From Chitinophaga barathri (GTDB lineage: Bacteria; Bacteroidota; Bacteroidia; Chitinophagales; Chitinophagaceae), in NCBI RefSeq assembly GCF_003807585.1, contig NZ_RMBX01000006.1, positions 340,707 through 404,706 of the forward strand: 64,000 nucleotides of DNA, in the 5' to 3' direction. The notes under the pieces are model-generated. The model was not told where the DNA came from, searched no databases, and saw only the letters and a list, made by a program, of their open reading frames with translations. This document shows positions 38,007-44,716 of this stretch, piece by piece; positions within the stretch are counted from its first letter, which is position 1, and each line of letters starts with the position of its first letter. The translations under genes and the position numbers were made by a program.

Positions 38007-38192
38007 ATGGACATCCTGATGATCAAGGACCGATGGACGGAGATTAAGGGCAAGCTGAAACAAATGTTTGATGACCTGACGGATAAGGACCTGTACTATG
38101 AACAGGGAAAAGACGACCGCCTGATCGGACAAATCCAGATCAAGCTCGGCAAGTCCAGGGATGAGGTGATTACACTTATCCGGTCCTTGTAA
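38007..38192 (+). CDS. CsbD-like small stress protein
   Basis: 61 residues matching the CsbD form: a tryptophan near the start (IKDRWTEIKGKLKQMFDDLTD), an acidic middle and a short basic tail. In other bacteria csbD genes are induced in general or envelope stress; no biochemical role is known. It has its own strong terminator and stands alone between the epimerase and a secreted protein. Confidence 0.85.
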   Translation: MDILMIKDRWTEIKGKLKQMFDDLTDKDLYYEQGKDDRLIGQIQIKLGKSRDEVITLIRSL

Positions 38193-38209
38193 AAAAAGAA
38201 GTATAACGA

Positions 38210-38251
38210 CAATTCCCGGGAGAACAGTGCACTCCCGGGAATTGATTTTTA
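38210..38251 (+). terminator. Intrinsic terminator after the CsbD-like gene
   Basis: CAATTCCCGGGAG and CTCCCGGGAATTG form a perfect 13-bp stem around a 9-base loop, followed by ATTTTT. Confidence 0.88.
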
Positions 38252-38300
38252 TATTACATTCGTGTATTAACTATTCACAGGCACAATTGTTAGTAAATAC

Positions 38301-39074
38301 ATGACCAGCAGACTGTTATTCGTTACCATGCTTTCCCTCCTGCTTGCGGGAGGCGCGTTCACCGGGGCCCGGGCGCAATCGCAAAACCCTGTTACCCTCC
38401 GTGGGCAGATTACCAGTACAGACGGGCAATTGGTGCTTTACCCGGCTACCATCCGCAATAAAGCTTCCGGGGCCAGGGTATTCTCTGATCAGGGCGGCTA
38501 TTATCGCATCGGCGCGGACAAAGGGGATGAGATCGTGATCTCGTTCATCGGTTATGTGTCGGACAGTGTGGTGGTGACCAATGTGGCGGGCACGCAGATG
38601 TATAATGTGCGCCTGCGGATGAAAGAGCGGTTCCTGCCGCAGGTAGAGGTGTCCGGCAAATGGAACCCTTACCAGCTGGATTCTATCGCCCGTTACGAAG
38701 AGTTCAGGCCCTTCCTGGAGGAAAAAAATTATACGCTCGTAGATACTACCAAACGCAGCAGCGGCGGTTTCGGGCTCACGTTCAGCCCCTTCACACGCGG
38801 TTCCAGACAGCAGAAGGACCTCCGGAAGTTCAAAAAACTGTACGAGGAAAATGAAGTACAGCAGTATATTGATTACAGGTATTCCAAAAGTTTTGTAAGC
38901 CGGGTAACCGGTTTCACGGGGGATACACTGCTGCAGTTCATGCGGGTATACACGCCTTCCTACGGCCTGCTCCGCAAGATTCCCAACGAAGACCTGATCG
39001 TCTGGATATCCGTAAGGGCAAAACAGTGGAAGGAAAACCCGAAAGTGGTACTGAAGGAAAATGACCTGCAATAA
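38301..39074 (+). CDS. Secreted protein with carboxypeptidase-regulatory-like domain
   Basis: 257 residues: signal peptide ending ARAQS, then a CarboxypepD_reg-like beta domain (about residues 30-110; VTLRGQITSTDGQLVLYPATI and GDEIVISFIGYVSDSVVV), the same module found at the N terminus of TonB-dependent receptors. The C-terminal half is charged and has no recognised domain; no barrel follows. It probably sits in the periplasm or outer membrane. Function unknown. A TACATTCG element 20-odd bases upstream may be its promoter. Confidence 0.75.
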   Translation: MTSRLLFVTMLSLLLAGGAFTGARAQSQNPVTLRGQITSTDGQLVLYPATIRNKASGARVFSDQGGYYRIGADKGDEIVISFIGYVSDSVVVTNVAGTQMYNVRLRMKERFLPQVEVSGKWNPYQLDSIARYEEFRPFLEEKNYTLVDTTKRSSGGFGLTFSPFTRGSRQQKDLRKFKKLYEENEVQQYIDYRYSKSFVSRVTGFTGDTLLQFMRVYTPSYGLLRKIPNEDLIVWISVRAKQWKENPKVVLKENDLQ

Positions 39075-39101
39075 AGAAGAAAATGATTTGCCATCAATAA
39101 A

Positions 39102-39135
39102 GAAAGGGCCGGATCACTCCGGCCCTTTTCTTTTT
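39102..39135. terminator. Intrinsic terminator, bidirectional
   Basis: GAAAGGGCCGGA, loop TCAC, TCCGGCCCTTTT: about 12 bp with T tracts on both strands, between two converging genes. Confidence 0.88.
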
Positions 39136-39158
39136 ATTTTTCATTTTTAACCTGCGAT

Positions 39159-40235
39159 TTAGTTATACACTTTTACCATGTACACGAATTCTTCCAGTTT
39201 CTTCGCCTGATCCACACGGTTTAATCCGTTCAGCTGGCTTTTCTGTTTCAGGTCTTTACGATTGAATTTTTCTTTGGGCAATTCGTCCAGCAGGCGTTTC
39301 AGGTGGCCGGACTTCACCGCGAAGGCAATACCGTCTGATGAGGACTGTTTGCCGGTGATGATGCCGATCACTTCCCCGCTGTTGTCCAGGAGGGGAGCGC
39401 CGCTGTTGCCGGGATTCACGGGGATGCTTACCTGGTAGGCCAGAGTGTCGCCGTTAAAACCGGTCTGGGCGCTGATGTAACCCATGCCGAAAACAATTTC
39501 ATCCCTGGGGAAGCCCATGCTGAACACTTCCTGGCCAAGGCGGGAAGGATGCAGCTTCAGGGAATAAGGAAGCGGGGAGGTCCGGAACCCGGAATCCGCT
39601 ACACGGAGCACTGCAAGGTCGCTGGATACATCTTCGAAGATGCTGACAGCTTTGAAGGCTTCTCCTTTATTGTTCTGGATATAAATGGAATCCGCCCCGG
39701 CTATGACGTGGTAATTGGTGACCATGTAGCCGTTCCGGCTGATGGCAAAGCAGGTGCCGCCATAAGTACCGGGGTTGAGGGGAGGATTGTTTTTACTGTT
39801 GATATCACGGATGAGGGCGTTCTGTGAGCGCTGGATGTTGTTCAGCACCCGGCGGACGTCTTCATATTTAGATGTGTAGGATCTTTTGGCATTATTCTGC
39901 ATAATGGCCATGGTAGCCAGGGAAGTGATCAGGGCGATGGAAGCTGCGGCGGCCACATTCAGCCAGGTACGGCGGTTGCGCATTTGCACGACCGGGGTTT
40001 TGGCGGGTGTTATGACAGGGACCTCAGCTTTTGCATGGATGGCTTCCATGCGGCGGAGCAGGTCTTTTCGCATACCGTTTGCCCTGAGCTGCTGCAACAG
40101 CAGCCGGTGCTCGGTCACCTGCCGGTCTATGGCGGAATCCCTGCGGCGGAGGGACTCGAAAGCCTCCTTTTCAGGGGCGCTCATCTCACCGTCAAGGTAG
40201 CGCTCAATTTCCTGTATTAAATGTATATCGTTCAT
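39159..40235 (-). CDS. Anti-sigma-like membrane protein fused to a trypsin-like (HtrA-type) serine protease
   Basis: 358 residues from ATG 40235, with a GGGAGG ribosome site 9 bases upstream. Residues 1-80 look like a cytoplasmic anti-sigma N terminus (IERYLDGEMSAPEKEAFE). One membrane helix follows near 93-114 (LNVAAAASIALITSLATMAI), then an S1C protease domain (about 150-320) with all three catalytic residues: His in VTNYHVI, Asp in SSDLAVL, Ser in NPGNSGAPLL. No PDZ domain is seen. It follows its sigma gene after 20 bases. The protease would face the periplasm, so the protein may sense and cut envelope substrates while holding the sigma factor. Confidence 0.83.
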   Translation of the reverse strand: MNDIHLIQEIERYLDGEMSAPEKEAFESLRRRDSAIDRQVTEHRLLLQQLRANGMRKDLLRRMEAIHAKAEVPVITPAKTPVVQMRNRRTWLNVAAAASIALITSLATMAIMQNNAKRSYTSKYEDVRRVLNNIQRSQNALIRDINSKNNPPLNPGTYGGTCFAISRNGYMVTNYHVIAGADSIYIQNNKGEAFKAVSIFEDVSSDLAVLRVADSGFRTSPLPYSLKLHPSRLGQEVFSMGFPRDEIVFGMGYISAQTGFNGDTLAYQVSIPVNPGNSGAPLLDNSGEVIGIITGKQSSSDGIAFAVKSGHLKRLLDELPKEKFNRKDLKQKSQLNGLNRVDQAKKLEEFVYMVKVYN

Positions 40236-40255
40236 CACATCAGCCTCCCAGGCTA

Positions 40256-40822
40256 TTATTTATATGGTGCAAAGAATAATTTCTTCAGTCTCATCAGGCA
40301 TTTGTACTTCTGGTTCTTGGCGTTTTCGGCATTGGTATACCCAAACCTTTCCGCTATTTCCTGCATACTCTGCCGGTGGATGTAATAATCTTCAAGGATC
40401 GTTTTACAAGGCTCCCCGATCTTCCCCATGGCCTCTTCCATCTGCCTGAACTGCTGGTCCCGCTCCAGGTGTGCCTCCAGGGCATCTTCCGCGGCGGTGG
40501 TTTCCTCCAGTTCCTCGAAAATGGGCCCGTTCAGCGCAGAGCTTTGTAACTTCTTGAGCCACAGCCTTCTGCAAACGGCATAGAGGAAGGTCTTTAAACG
40601 TGAACTGAGCACAAATCCCCCCTCCTGGACCTTTTCATACAGCACAATCATCGCTTCCTGGAAGATGTCTTTGGCATCGTCCTCCGATCCGTTGTTCTGC
40701 ATGACCATTTTGGCGATCATCGGGAAATTCTCTAAATAGATCGTTTCCAGTGACTTATCGTCATTAGCGGCCAGTCCGTGCAGTAATTCCTGATCCCGTT
40801 CTATGTGCAAAAGATTATTCAC
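40256..40822 (-). CDS. ECF-type RNA polymerase sigma factor (GTG start)
   Basis: 188 residues. Region 2 is around residues 25-95 (DDAKDIFQEAMIVLYEKV, LKTFLYAVCRRLWLKKL); region 4 around 130-180 (CKTILEDYYIHRQSMQEIAERFGYT). The start is GTG 40822, since the next ATG falls inside region 2. It is co-transcribed with the anti-sigma/protease fusion immediately downstream, which is the likely regulator. Confidence 0.88.
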   Translation of the reverse strand: MNNLLHIERDQELLHGLAANDDKSLETIYLENFPMIAKMVMQNNGSEDDAKDIFQEAMIVLYEKVQEGGFVLSSRLKTFLYAVCRRLWLKKLQSSALNGPIFEELEETTAAEDALEAHLERDQQFRQMEEAMGKIGEPCKTILEDYYIHRQSMQEIAERFGYTNAENAKNQKYKCLMRLKKLFFAPYK

Positions 40823-40955
40823 TTATTAATACAATTAGCGGCTTTTAGTAACCCAAAGTAGGAAAAAATATTTTTTTTAAATCACGGGTTACCTTTTCGG
40901 TATTCCCGGAATAAAGTATAAATCTCATTTCAAATAAACCTTAAAAACATTCAAA

Positions 40956-41162
40956 ATGAAAAAAGTTGGTTTCTTAGCACTCGCCCTCGGTCTGTTCGTT
41001 GCAGCTTGTAACAATGCTGGTACTTCTGGCTCTGGCGACTCTACCGCTCTCGACAGCACTATCAACTCTGGTGTTGATACTACCACTGTAGTTCCCGTTG
41101 ACACTACAGCTCTGCCTGTAGACTCAACTACTGCTCCTGCTGTTGATTCTGCCAAACACTAA
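40956..41162 (+). CDS. Small low-complexity lipoprotein
   Basis: 68 residues. A lipoprotein signal (MKKVGFLALALGLFVAAC) is followed by about 50 residues made almost only of Thr, Asp, Ser, Val, Ala and Pro, with repeated units of the type VDTT and VDSTT. Codons are unusually T-ending compared with neighbours, as in strongly expressed Bacteroidota surface lipoproteins. It has its own perfect terminator. The tail is probably an extended acidic surface peptide; function unknown. Confidence 0.78.
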   Translation: MKKVGFLALALGLFVAACNNAGTSGSGDSTALDSTINSGVDTTTVVPVDTTALPVDSTTAPAVDSAKH

Positions 41163-41191
41163 TTAATAGGCAAGCAAGGATATTAAATCCG

Positions 41192-41221
41192 AGCCTTCCG
41201 TGCAAACGGAAGGCTTTTTTT
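41192..41221 (+). terminator. Intrinsic terminator after the small lipoprotein gene
   Basis: AGCCTTCCG, loop TGCAAA, CGGAAGGCT: perfect 9-bp stem followed by six T. Confidence 0.92.
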
Positions 41222-41441
41222 ATTCCCTTCCGGGAGCCGGCACAGCTTTCCTTCCAATTTAAAACGGATTAACTCCGTCCAATGCTGTTTCCTTACTATC
41301 AAATTTCTTTCCGGAAATTATTTGCTATAGCACACAATAAGCCCCTTTGCTGCCAATATTCCACCTTTTTTCTTTCGTTTTTGAATAAAATCTATGATAA
41401 TGACTAGTTTGTTTGATTTTTTTTATATTTTTATGCTCCTC
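41222..41441. other. Intergenic stretch without recognised gene
   Basis: AT-rich 220 bases between the lipoprotein terminator and the aromatic operon promoter. No convincing short gene, RNA or repeat was seen in it. Confidence 0.5.
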
Positions 41442-41472
41442 TTTGAATAATTGGAATCCTGACTTACTTTTG
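41442..41472 (+). promoter_or_regulatory. Promoter of the aromatic amino acid operon: TTTG - 19 bases - TACTTTTG
   Basis: A perfect Bacteroidota promoter: -33 TTTG (41442-41445), 19-base spacer, -7 TACTTTTG (41465-41472). Transcription would begin near 41476, 16 bases before the first leader peptide and about 330 bases before pheA. Confidence 0.8.
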
Positions 41473-41491
41473 TTCTATCAAACAAACAACA

Positions 41492-41551
41492 ATGCAACAA
41501 CGCACTTTCGGTTACTTTTACGGCTTTTACTTTTTCTGGTACCAGGAATAG
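41492..41551 (+). CDS. First aromatic leader peptide (Phe/Tyr/Trp-rich)
   Basis: 19 residues, MQQRTFGYFYGFYFFWYQE, with ten aromatic residues (5 Phe, 4 Tyr, 1 Trp) in positions 6-17. It stands between the operon promoter and a first terminator. This is the hallmark of a ribosome-mediated attenuator responding to aminoacylated tRNA-Phe and tRNA-Tyr. The TAG stop (41549-41551) lies at the beginning of the antiterminator arm. Confidence 0.87.
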   Translation: MQQRTFGYFYGFYFFWYQE

Positions 41552-41619
41552 GAGGTTCGTTTTTGCTGAAAATGCTTAAAAATATAACGGGCCTCCTGGA
41601 AAAGGGGGCCTTTCTTATT
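41549..41619 (+). promoter_or_regulatory. First attenuator of the aromatic operon
   Basis: Antiterminator: 41549-41561 (TAGGAGGTTCGTT) pairs over 13 consecutive positions, three of them G-U, with 41586-41598. Terminator: GGGCCTCC (41589-41596) with GGGGGCCT (41604-41611), then TTCTTATT. The two exclude each other. A ribosome on the leader stop codon would cover the antiterminator arm and let the terminator form. Confidence 0.82.
41589..41619 (+). terminator. Attenuator terminator 1 (aromatic operon)
   Basis: 8-bp stem with G-U pairs and a 7-base loop (TGGAAAA), followed by an interrupted T tract (TTCTTATT), so probably leaky. Confidence 0.75.
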
Positions 41620-41645
41620 AACATGAAATCCGATCAACAAATTAT

Positions 41646-41720
41646 ATGTCACAAAAGAGCTTTAGCCTGTATTTCTTTTACTTTTTCTTTTACCAGAAGG
41701 AAAGCGGGACTCTCTTGTAA
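41646..41720 (+). CDS. Second aromatic leader peptide (Phe/Tyr-rich)
   Basis: 24 residues with an uninterrupted run YFFYFFFY at positions 9-16 and nine aromatic residues overall. The frame runs from ATG 41646 to TAA 41718 and differs in frame from both the first leader and the longer open frame covering the area. It stands after the first attenuator and before a second, stronger terminator, so the two leaders act in series. Confidence 0.85.
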   Translation: MSQKSFSLYFFYFFFYQKESGTLL

Positions 41721-41778
41721 CAACAGTTTATCACAAACGAACAAATGAAGGGTCCCGCTCAAAAGGGGACCCTTTTTT
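41703..41778 (+). promoter_or_regulatory. Second attenuator of the aromatic operon
   Basis: Antiterminator: 41703-41713 (AGCGGGACTCT, within the last sense codons of the leader) pairs over 11 positions, one G-U, with 41749-41759. Terminator: GGGTCCC (41750-41756) with GGGACCC (41766-41772), then six T. They are mutually exclusive. The control codons (41670-41693) end 9 bases before the antiterminator arm. Confidence 0.82.
41750..41778 (+). terminator. Attenuator terminator 2 (aromatic operon)
   Basis: Perfect 7-bp GGGTCCC/GGGACCC stem, 9-base loop and six T, 30 bases before the pheA ATG. Confidence 0.88.
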
Positions 41779-41807
41779 ATTGACTCAGTTATTCATATTC
41801 ACAGCTC

Positions 41808-42635
41808 ATGCGTATTGCCATACAAGGATTTGAAGGATGTTTTCACCAGATCGCCGCAAGGAACTACTTCGGGAAACAAGCCGAAATTGAAGCCTGTGCC
41901 TCGTTCCCCGAACTGGTCAGGAAAGTGAAAAATGCCGAAAACGCTGATGCCGGCATGATGGCCATCGAAAATTCTATCGCCGGCAGCATCCTGCCAAACT
42001 ACAGCCTGCTGAAAAACTCAGGACTGCACGTGATCGGCGAGATCTACCTCCAGATCAACCAGCAACTGATGGTAATGCCCGGCCAGTCCATCGAAGACAT
42101 CAAAGAGGTGCACAGCCATCCTATGGCGCTCCTGCAATGCATGGACTTCCTGGCCAAATACCCGCAGATCAAACTGGTGGAAACGGAAGATACCGCGCTC
42201 AGTGCGAAACATGTGCGCCAGAAGAAGCTGAAAACCACCGCAGCTATTGCGGGAGACCTTGCAGCGGAGATCTATGAGCTCGATATCATCGCCCGGAACA
42301 TTCATACGGCCAAGAACAATTACACCCGCTTTCTCGCCATTTCCAAAAATGGCGTACAGCCGCCCGCGGATGCAAACAAATCTTCCGTATATTTCCAAAC
42401 TTCCAACGAGAGCGGAAGCCTGGCAAAGGTGCTTACCCGGATAGCAGCCGAAGGCATCAACCTCAGCAAGATCCAGAGCTTTCCGATCCCGGCGAAAGAG
42501 TGGCATTATTACTTCCATGCGGACATGGAATTTGAATCCCTGGATCATTTCCAGCAGGCGCTGAAAAAGATCACACCGCTTACGGAGCATCTTACCGTGC
42601 TGGGCATTTACAAAAAAGGCAATACGCATACCTGA
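41808..42635 (+). CDS. pheA: Prephenate dehydratase
   Basis: Converts prephenate to phenylpyruvate. 275 residues: dehydratase domain (1-185) with the essential Thr-Arg-Phe in NNYTRFLAI near residue 170, and a C-terminal ACT domain (about 195-270, GSLAKVLTRIAAEGINLSKI). No chorismate mutase is fused to it; that domain is on the DAHP synthase gene downstream. Two departures from the enterobacterial form are visible: GFEGCFHQ where GxxGTxS is usual, and QSFPI where the phenylalanine-binding ESRP motif is expected, so allosteric control may differ. Confidence 0.93.
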   Translation: MRIAIQGFEGCFHQIAARNYFGKQAEIEACASFPELVRKVKNAENADAGMMAIENSIAGSILPNYSLLKNSGLHVIGEIYLQINQQLMVMPGQSIEDIKEVHSHPMALLQCMDFLAKYPQIKLVETEDTALSAKHVRQKKLKTTAAIAGDLAAEIYELDIIARNIHTAKNNYTRFLAISKNGVQPPADANKSSVYFQTSNESGSLAKVLTRIAAEGINLSKIQSFPIPAKEWHYYFHADMEFESLDHFQQALKKITPLTEHLTVLGIYKKGNTHT

Positions 42636-42655
42636 TACCTGAAATCATAAACCAA

Positions 42656-43840
42656 ATGCAACCATCCGTAGCCAAACGATTACAACACACCGAAGAATAT
42701 TACTTTTCGCGGAAACTCCGTGAGATAGATGATATGAACAAAGCGGGCGCAAACGTGATCAACCTGGGCATAGGCAGCCCGGACCTTCCCCCGCACCCCT
42801 CTGTAACCGCAGCGCTCAACGAACATGCCGCGAAACCTAACACGCACGCCTACCAGGGCTACAAAGGCATTCCCGCCCTCAGGCAGGCCATTGCCGGCTG
42901 GTATGGCCGCTACTACAATGTAACGCTGAACCCGGACACCGAAGTGCTGCCGCTCATCGGCTCCAAAGAAGGCATCATGCATATCTGCATGACCTTTCTC
43001 CAGGAAGGCGACGAAGCGCTCATCCCGGACCCGGGTTACCCCACATACCGCTCCGCCGTGCAGCTCTCGGGCGCCACGCCGGTAACCTACGCGCTGGACG
43101 CCGCCAACGAATGGCAGCCGGACCTGGACGCGCTGGAAAAACGCGACCTCTCCAAAGTAAAGCTCATGTGGGTGAACTACCCGCATATGCCCACCGGCGC
43201 TGAGGCTAAAAAAGGAACTTTCGAAAAACTGGTGGCTTTTGCAACCAGGCATAATATCCTCCTTTGTCATGATAACCCCTACAGCTTCATCCTGAACGAC
43301 AACCCCGCCAGCCTCATGGCTACGCCGGGCGCAAGGGAAGTGGCGCTGGAACTGAATTCCCTCAGCAAAAGCGGCAACATGGCCGGGTGGCGTGTAGGCA
43401 TGCTCGTGGGCAAGGCGGAATTCCTGAACGACATCCTGCGCTTTAAGAGCAATATGGACTCGGGCATGTTCCAGCCTGTGCAGATGGCCGCGGTAGCGGC
43501 ACTGGAGCTAGGCCCCGAATGGTACGCACAACTGAACACCATTTATGCCGGCCGCCGCAAAAAAGTATTTGAGCTGCTGAACCTGCTGGGCGCTGAATTT
43601 GATCAGAACCAGGTAGGCATGTTCGTATGGGCGAAGATACCCGCGGGATATGCTGACGGTTATGCCGTGAGCGACGCGGTATTGCAGAAAGCGCAGGTGT
43701 TTATCACGCCCGGAGGCATCTTCGGTGCCAACGGGCAGCAATACATCCGCGTAAGCCTTTGCCGCGACGAACAGGTGTTCGCCGAAGCGATAGAGCGGGT
43801 GAGGAAAACGATTGTTCAACCTCAAACCGCCGCCATATGA
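42656..43840 (+). CDS. Class I/II PLP aminotransferase, probable aromatic aminotransferase
   Basis: 394 residues, fold-type I. Marks: GIGSPDLPPHP near residue 37, LIGSKEGIMHI near residue 101, the NP-containing CHDNPYSF near residue 203, and the PLP lysine in NSLSKSGNMAGWRVG near residue 238. Homologous sequences are often labelled LL-diaminopimelate or aspartate aminotransferase; its place between pheA and tyrA, with a 4-base stop/start overlap to tyrA, argues for transamination of phenylpyruvate and 4-hydroxyphenylpyruvate. Confidence 0.88.
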   Translation: MQPSVAKRLQHTEEYYFSRKLREIDDMNKAGANVINLGIGSPDLPPHPSVTAALNEHAAKPNTHAYQGYKGIPALRQAIAGWYGRYYNVTLNPDTEVLPLIGSKEGIMHICMTFLQEGDEALIPDPGYPTYRSAVQLSGATPVTYALDAANEWQPDLDALEKRDLSKVKLMWVNYPHMPTGAEAKKGTFEKLVAFATRHNILLCHDNPYSFILNDNPASLMATPGAREVALELNSLSKSGNMAGWRVGMLVGKAEFLNDILRFKSNMDSGMFQPVQMAAVAALELGPEWYAQLNTIYAGRRKKVFELLNLLGAEFDQNQVGMFVWAKIPAGYADGYAVSDAVLQKAQVFITPGGIFGANGQQYIRVSLCRDEQVFAEAIERVRKTIVQPQTAAI

Positions 43841-44679
43841 TAGCAGCCGTAGTAGGAGTAGGCCTGATAGGCGGCTCCCTGGCACTCAGCCTCAAGGAAA
43901 AAGGGGTAGCCAACTGGATCATTGGTGTGGATTACAATACGGAAAACCTGGCGAAAGCGCAGGAACTGAAAATAATAGACGAAGGCTCCACGCTGGAAGA
44001 TGCGCTGGAACGCAGTCAGCTTATTGTACTGGCCATCCCCGTGGATGCGCTGCTGCAAACGCTCACGTCGATTCTTGACAAAGTGAAGCCGCATCATGTG
44101 GTCATGGACGTAGGCTCCACCAAACAAAAGTTGCTGCAACTCGTTGCCGGTCATCCCAAGAGAGGACGCTTCGTAGCCGCCCACCCGATGGCCGGCACCG
44201 AGTACTCCGGGCCTGAAGCCGCCGTGCGCAACCTGTTCGCACAAAAAACGATGGTGCTCTGTGATGTAAAGAACAGCGACGAAGATGCGCTGGAACTGGT
44301 GGAAATGATGGTGGACAAACTGAGCATGCGCATCGTGTACATGAACGCGGAGGAGCATGACCTGCACACCGCTTATGTGAGCCACATCTCCCACATCACT
44401 TCCTTCGCGCTGGCATTGACGGTGCTGAAGAAAGAAAAGGAGCAGGGCCGCATCTTTGAACTGGCCAGCGGTGGTTTTGAATCTACCGTAAGGCTTGCCA
44501 AAAGTTCGCCGGACATGTGGGTGCCGATCTTTAAACATAACCGGAACAATGTACTGGATGTACTGGAGGAACATATCAACCAGCTGCAGCAGATGAAACA
44601 ACTGCTGCAGGCCGAAGATTATGACACCTTCTACAAACTCATCCAGAAAAGCAATAAGATCAGGAAGATCCTGAAATAA
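43837..44679 (+). CDS. tyrA: Prephenate dehydrogenase
   Basis: NAD(P)-dependent oxidative decarboxylation of prephenate to 4-hydroxyphenylpyruvate. 280 residues from ATG 43837, which overlaps the upstream stop (ATGA). The N-terminal Rossmann motif is VGVGLIGGSLALSLK, VMDVGSTK follows near residue 88, and AAHPMAGTEYSGPEAA near residue 112 contains the catalytic His. The longer open frame from 43759 is rejected because it runs into the aminotransferase gene. Confidence 0.94.
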   Translation: MIAAVVGVGLIGGSLALSLKEKGVANWIIGVDYNTENLAKAQELKIIDEGSTLEDALERSQLIVLAIPVDALLQTLTSILDKVKPHHVVMDVGSTKQKLLQLVAGHPKRGRFVAAHPMAGTEYSGPEAAVRNLFAQKTMVLCDVKNSDEDALELVEMMVDKLSMRIVYMNAEEHDLHTAYVSHISHITSFALALTVLKKEKEQGRIFELASGGFESTVRLAKSSPDMWVPIFKHNRNNVLDVLEEHINQLQQMKQLLQAEDYDTFYKLIQKSNKIRKILK

Positions 44680-44716
44680 AAATTCATTTGTAAACTCTTA
44701 ACACGTCACGATAACA

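Noticed and set aside
41413..41748. 111-codon open frame across the aromatic operon leader
   Set aside because: It runs through the promoter and the first terminator in a different frame from both aromatic leader peptides and has no family likeness.
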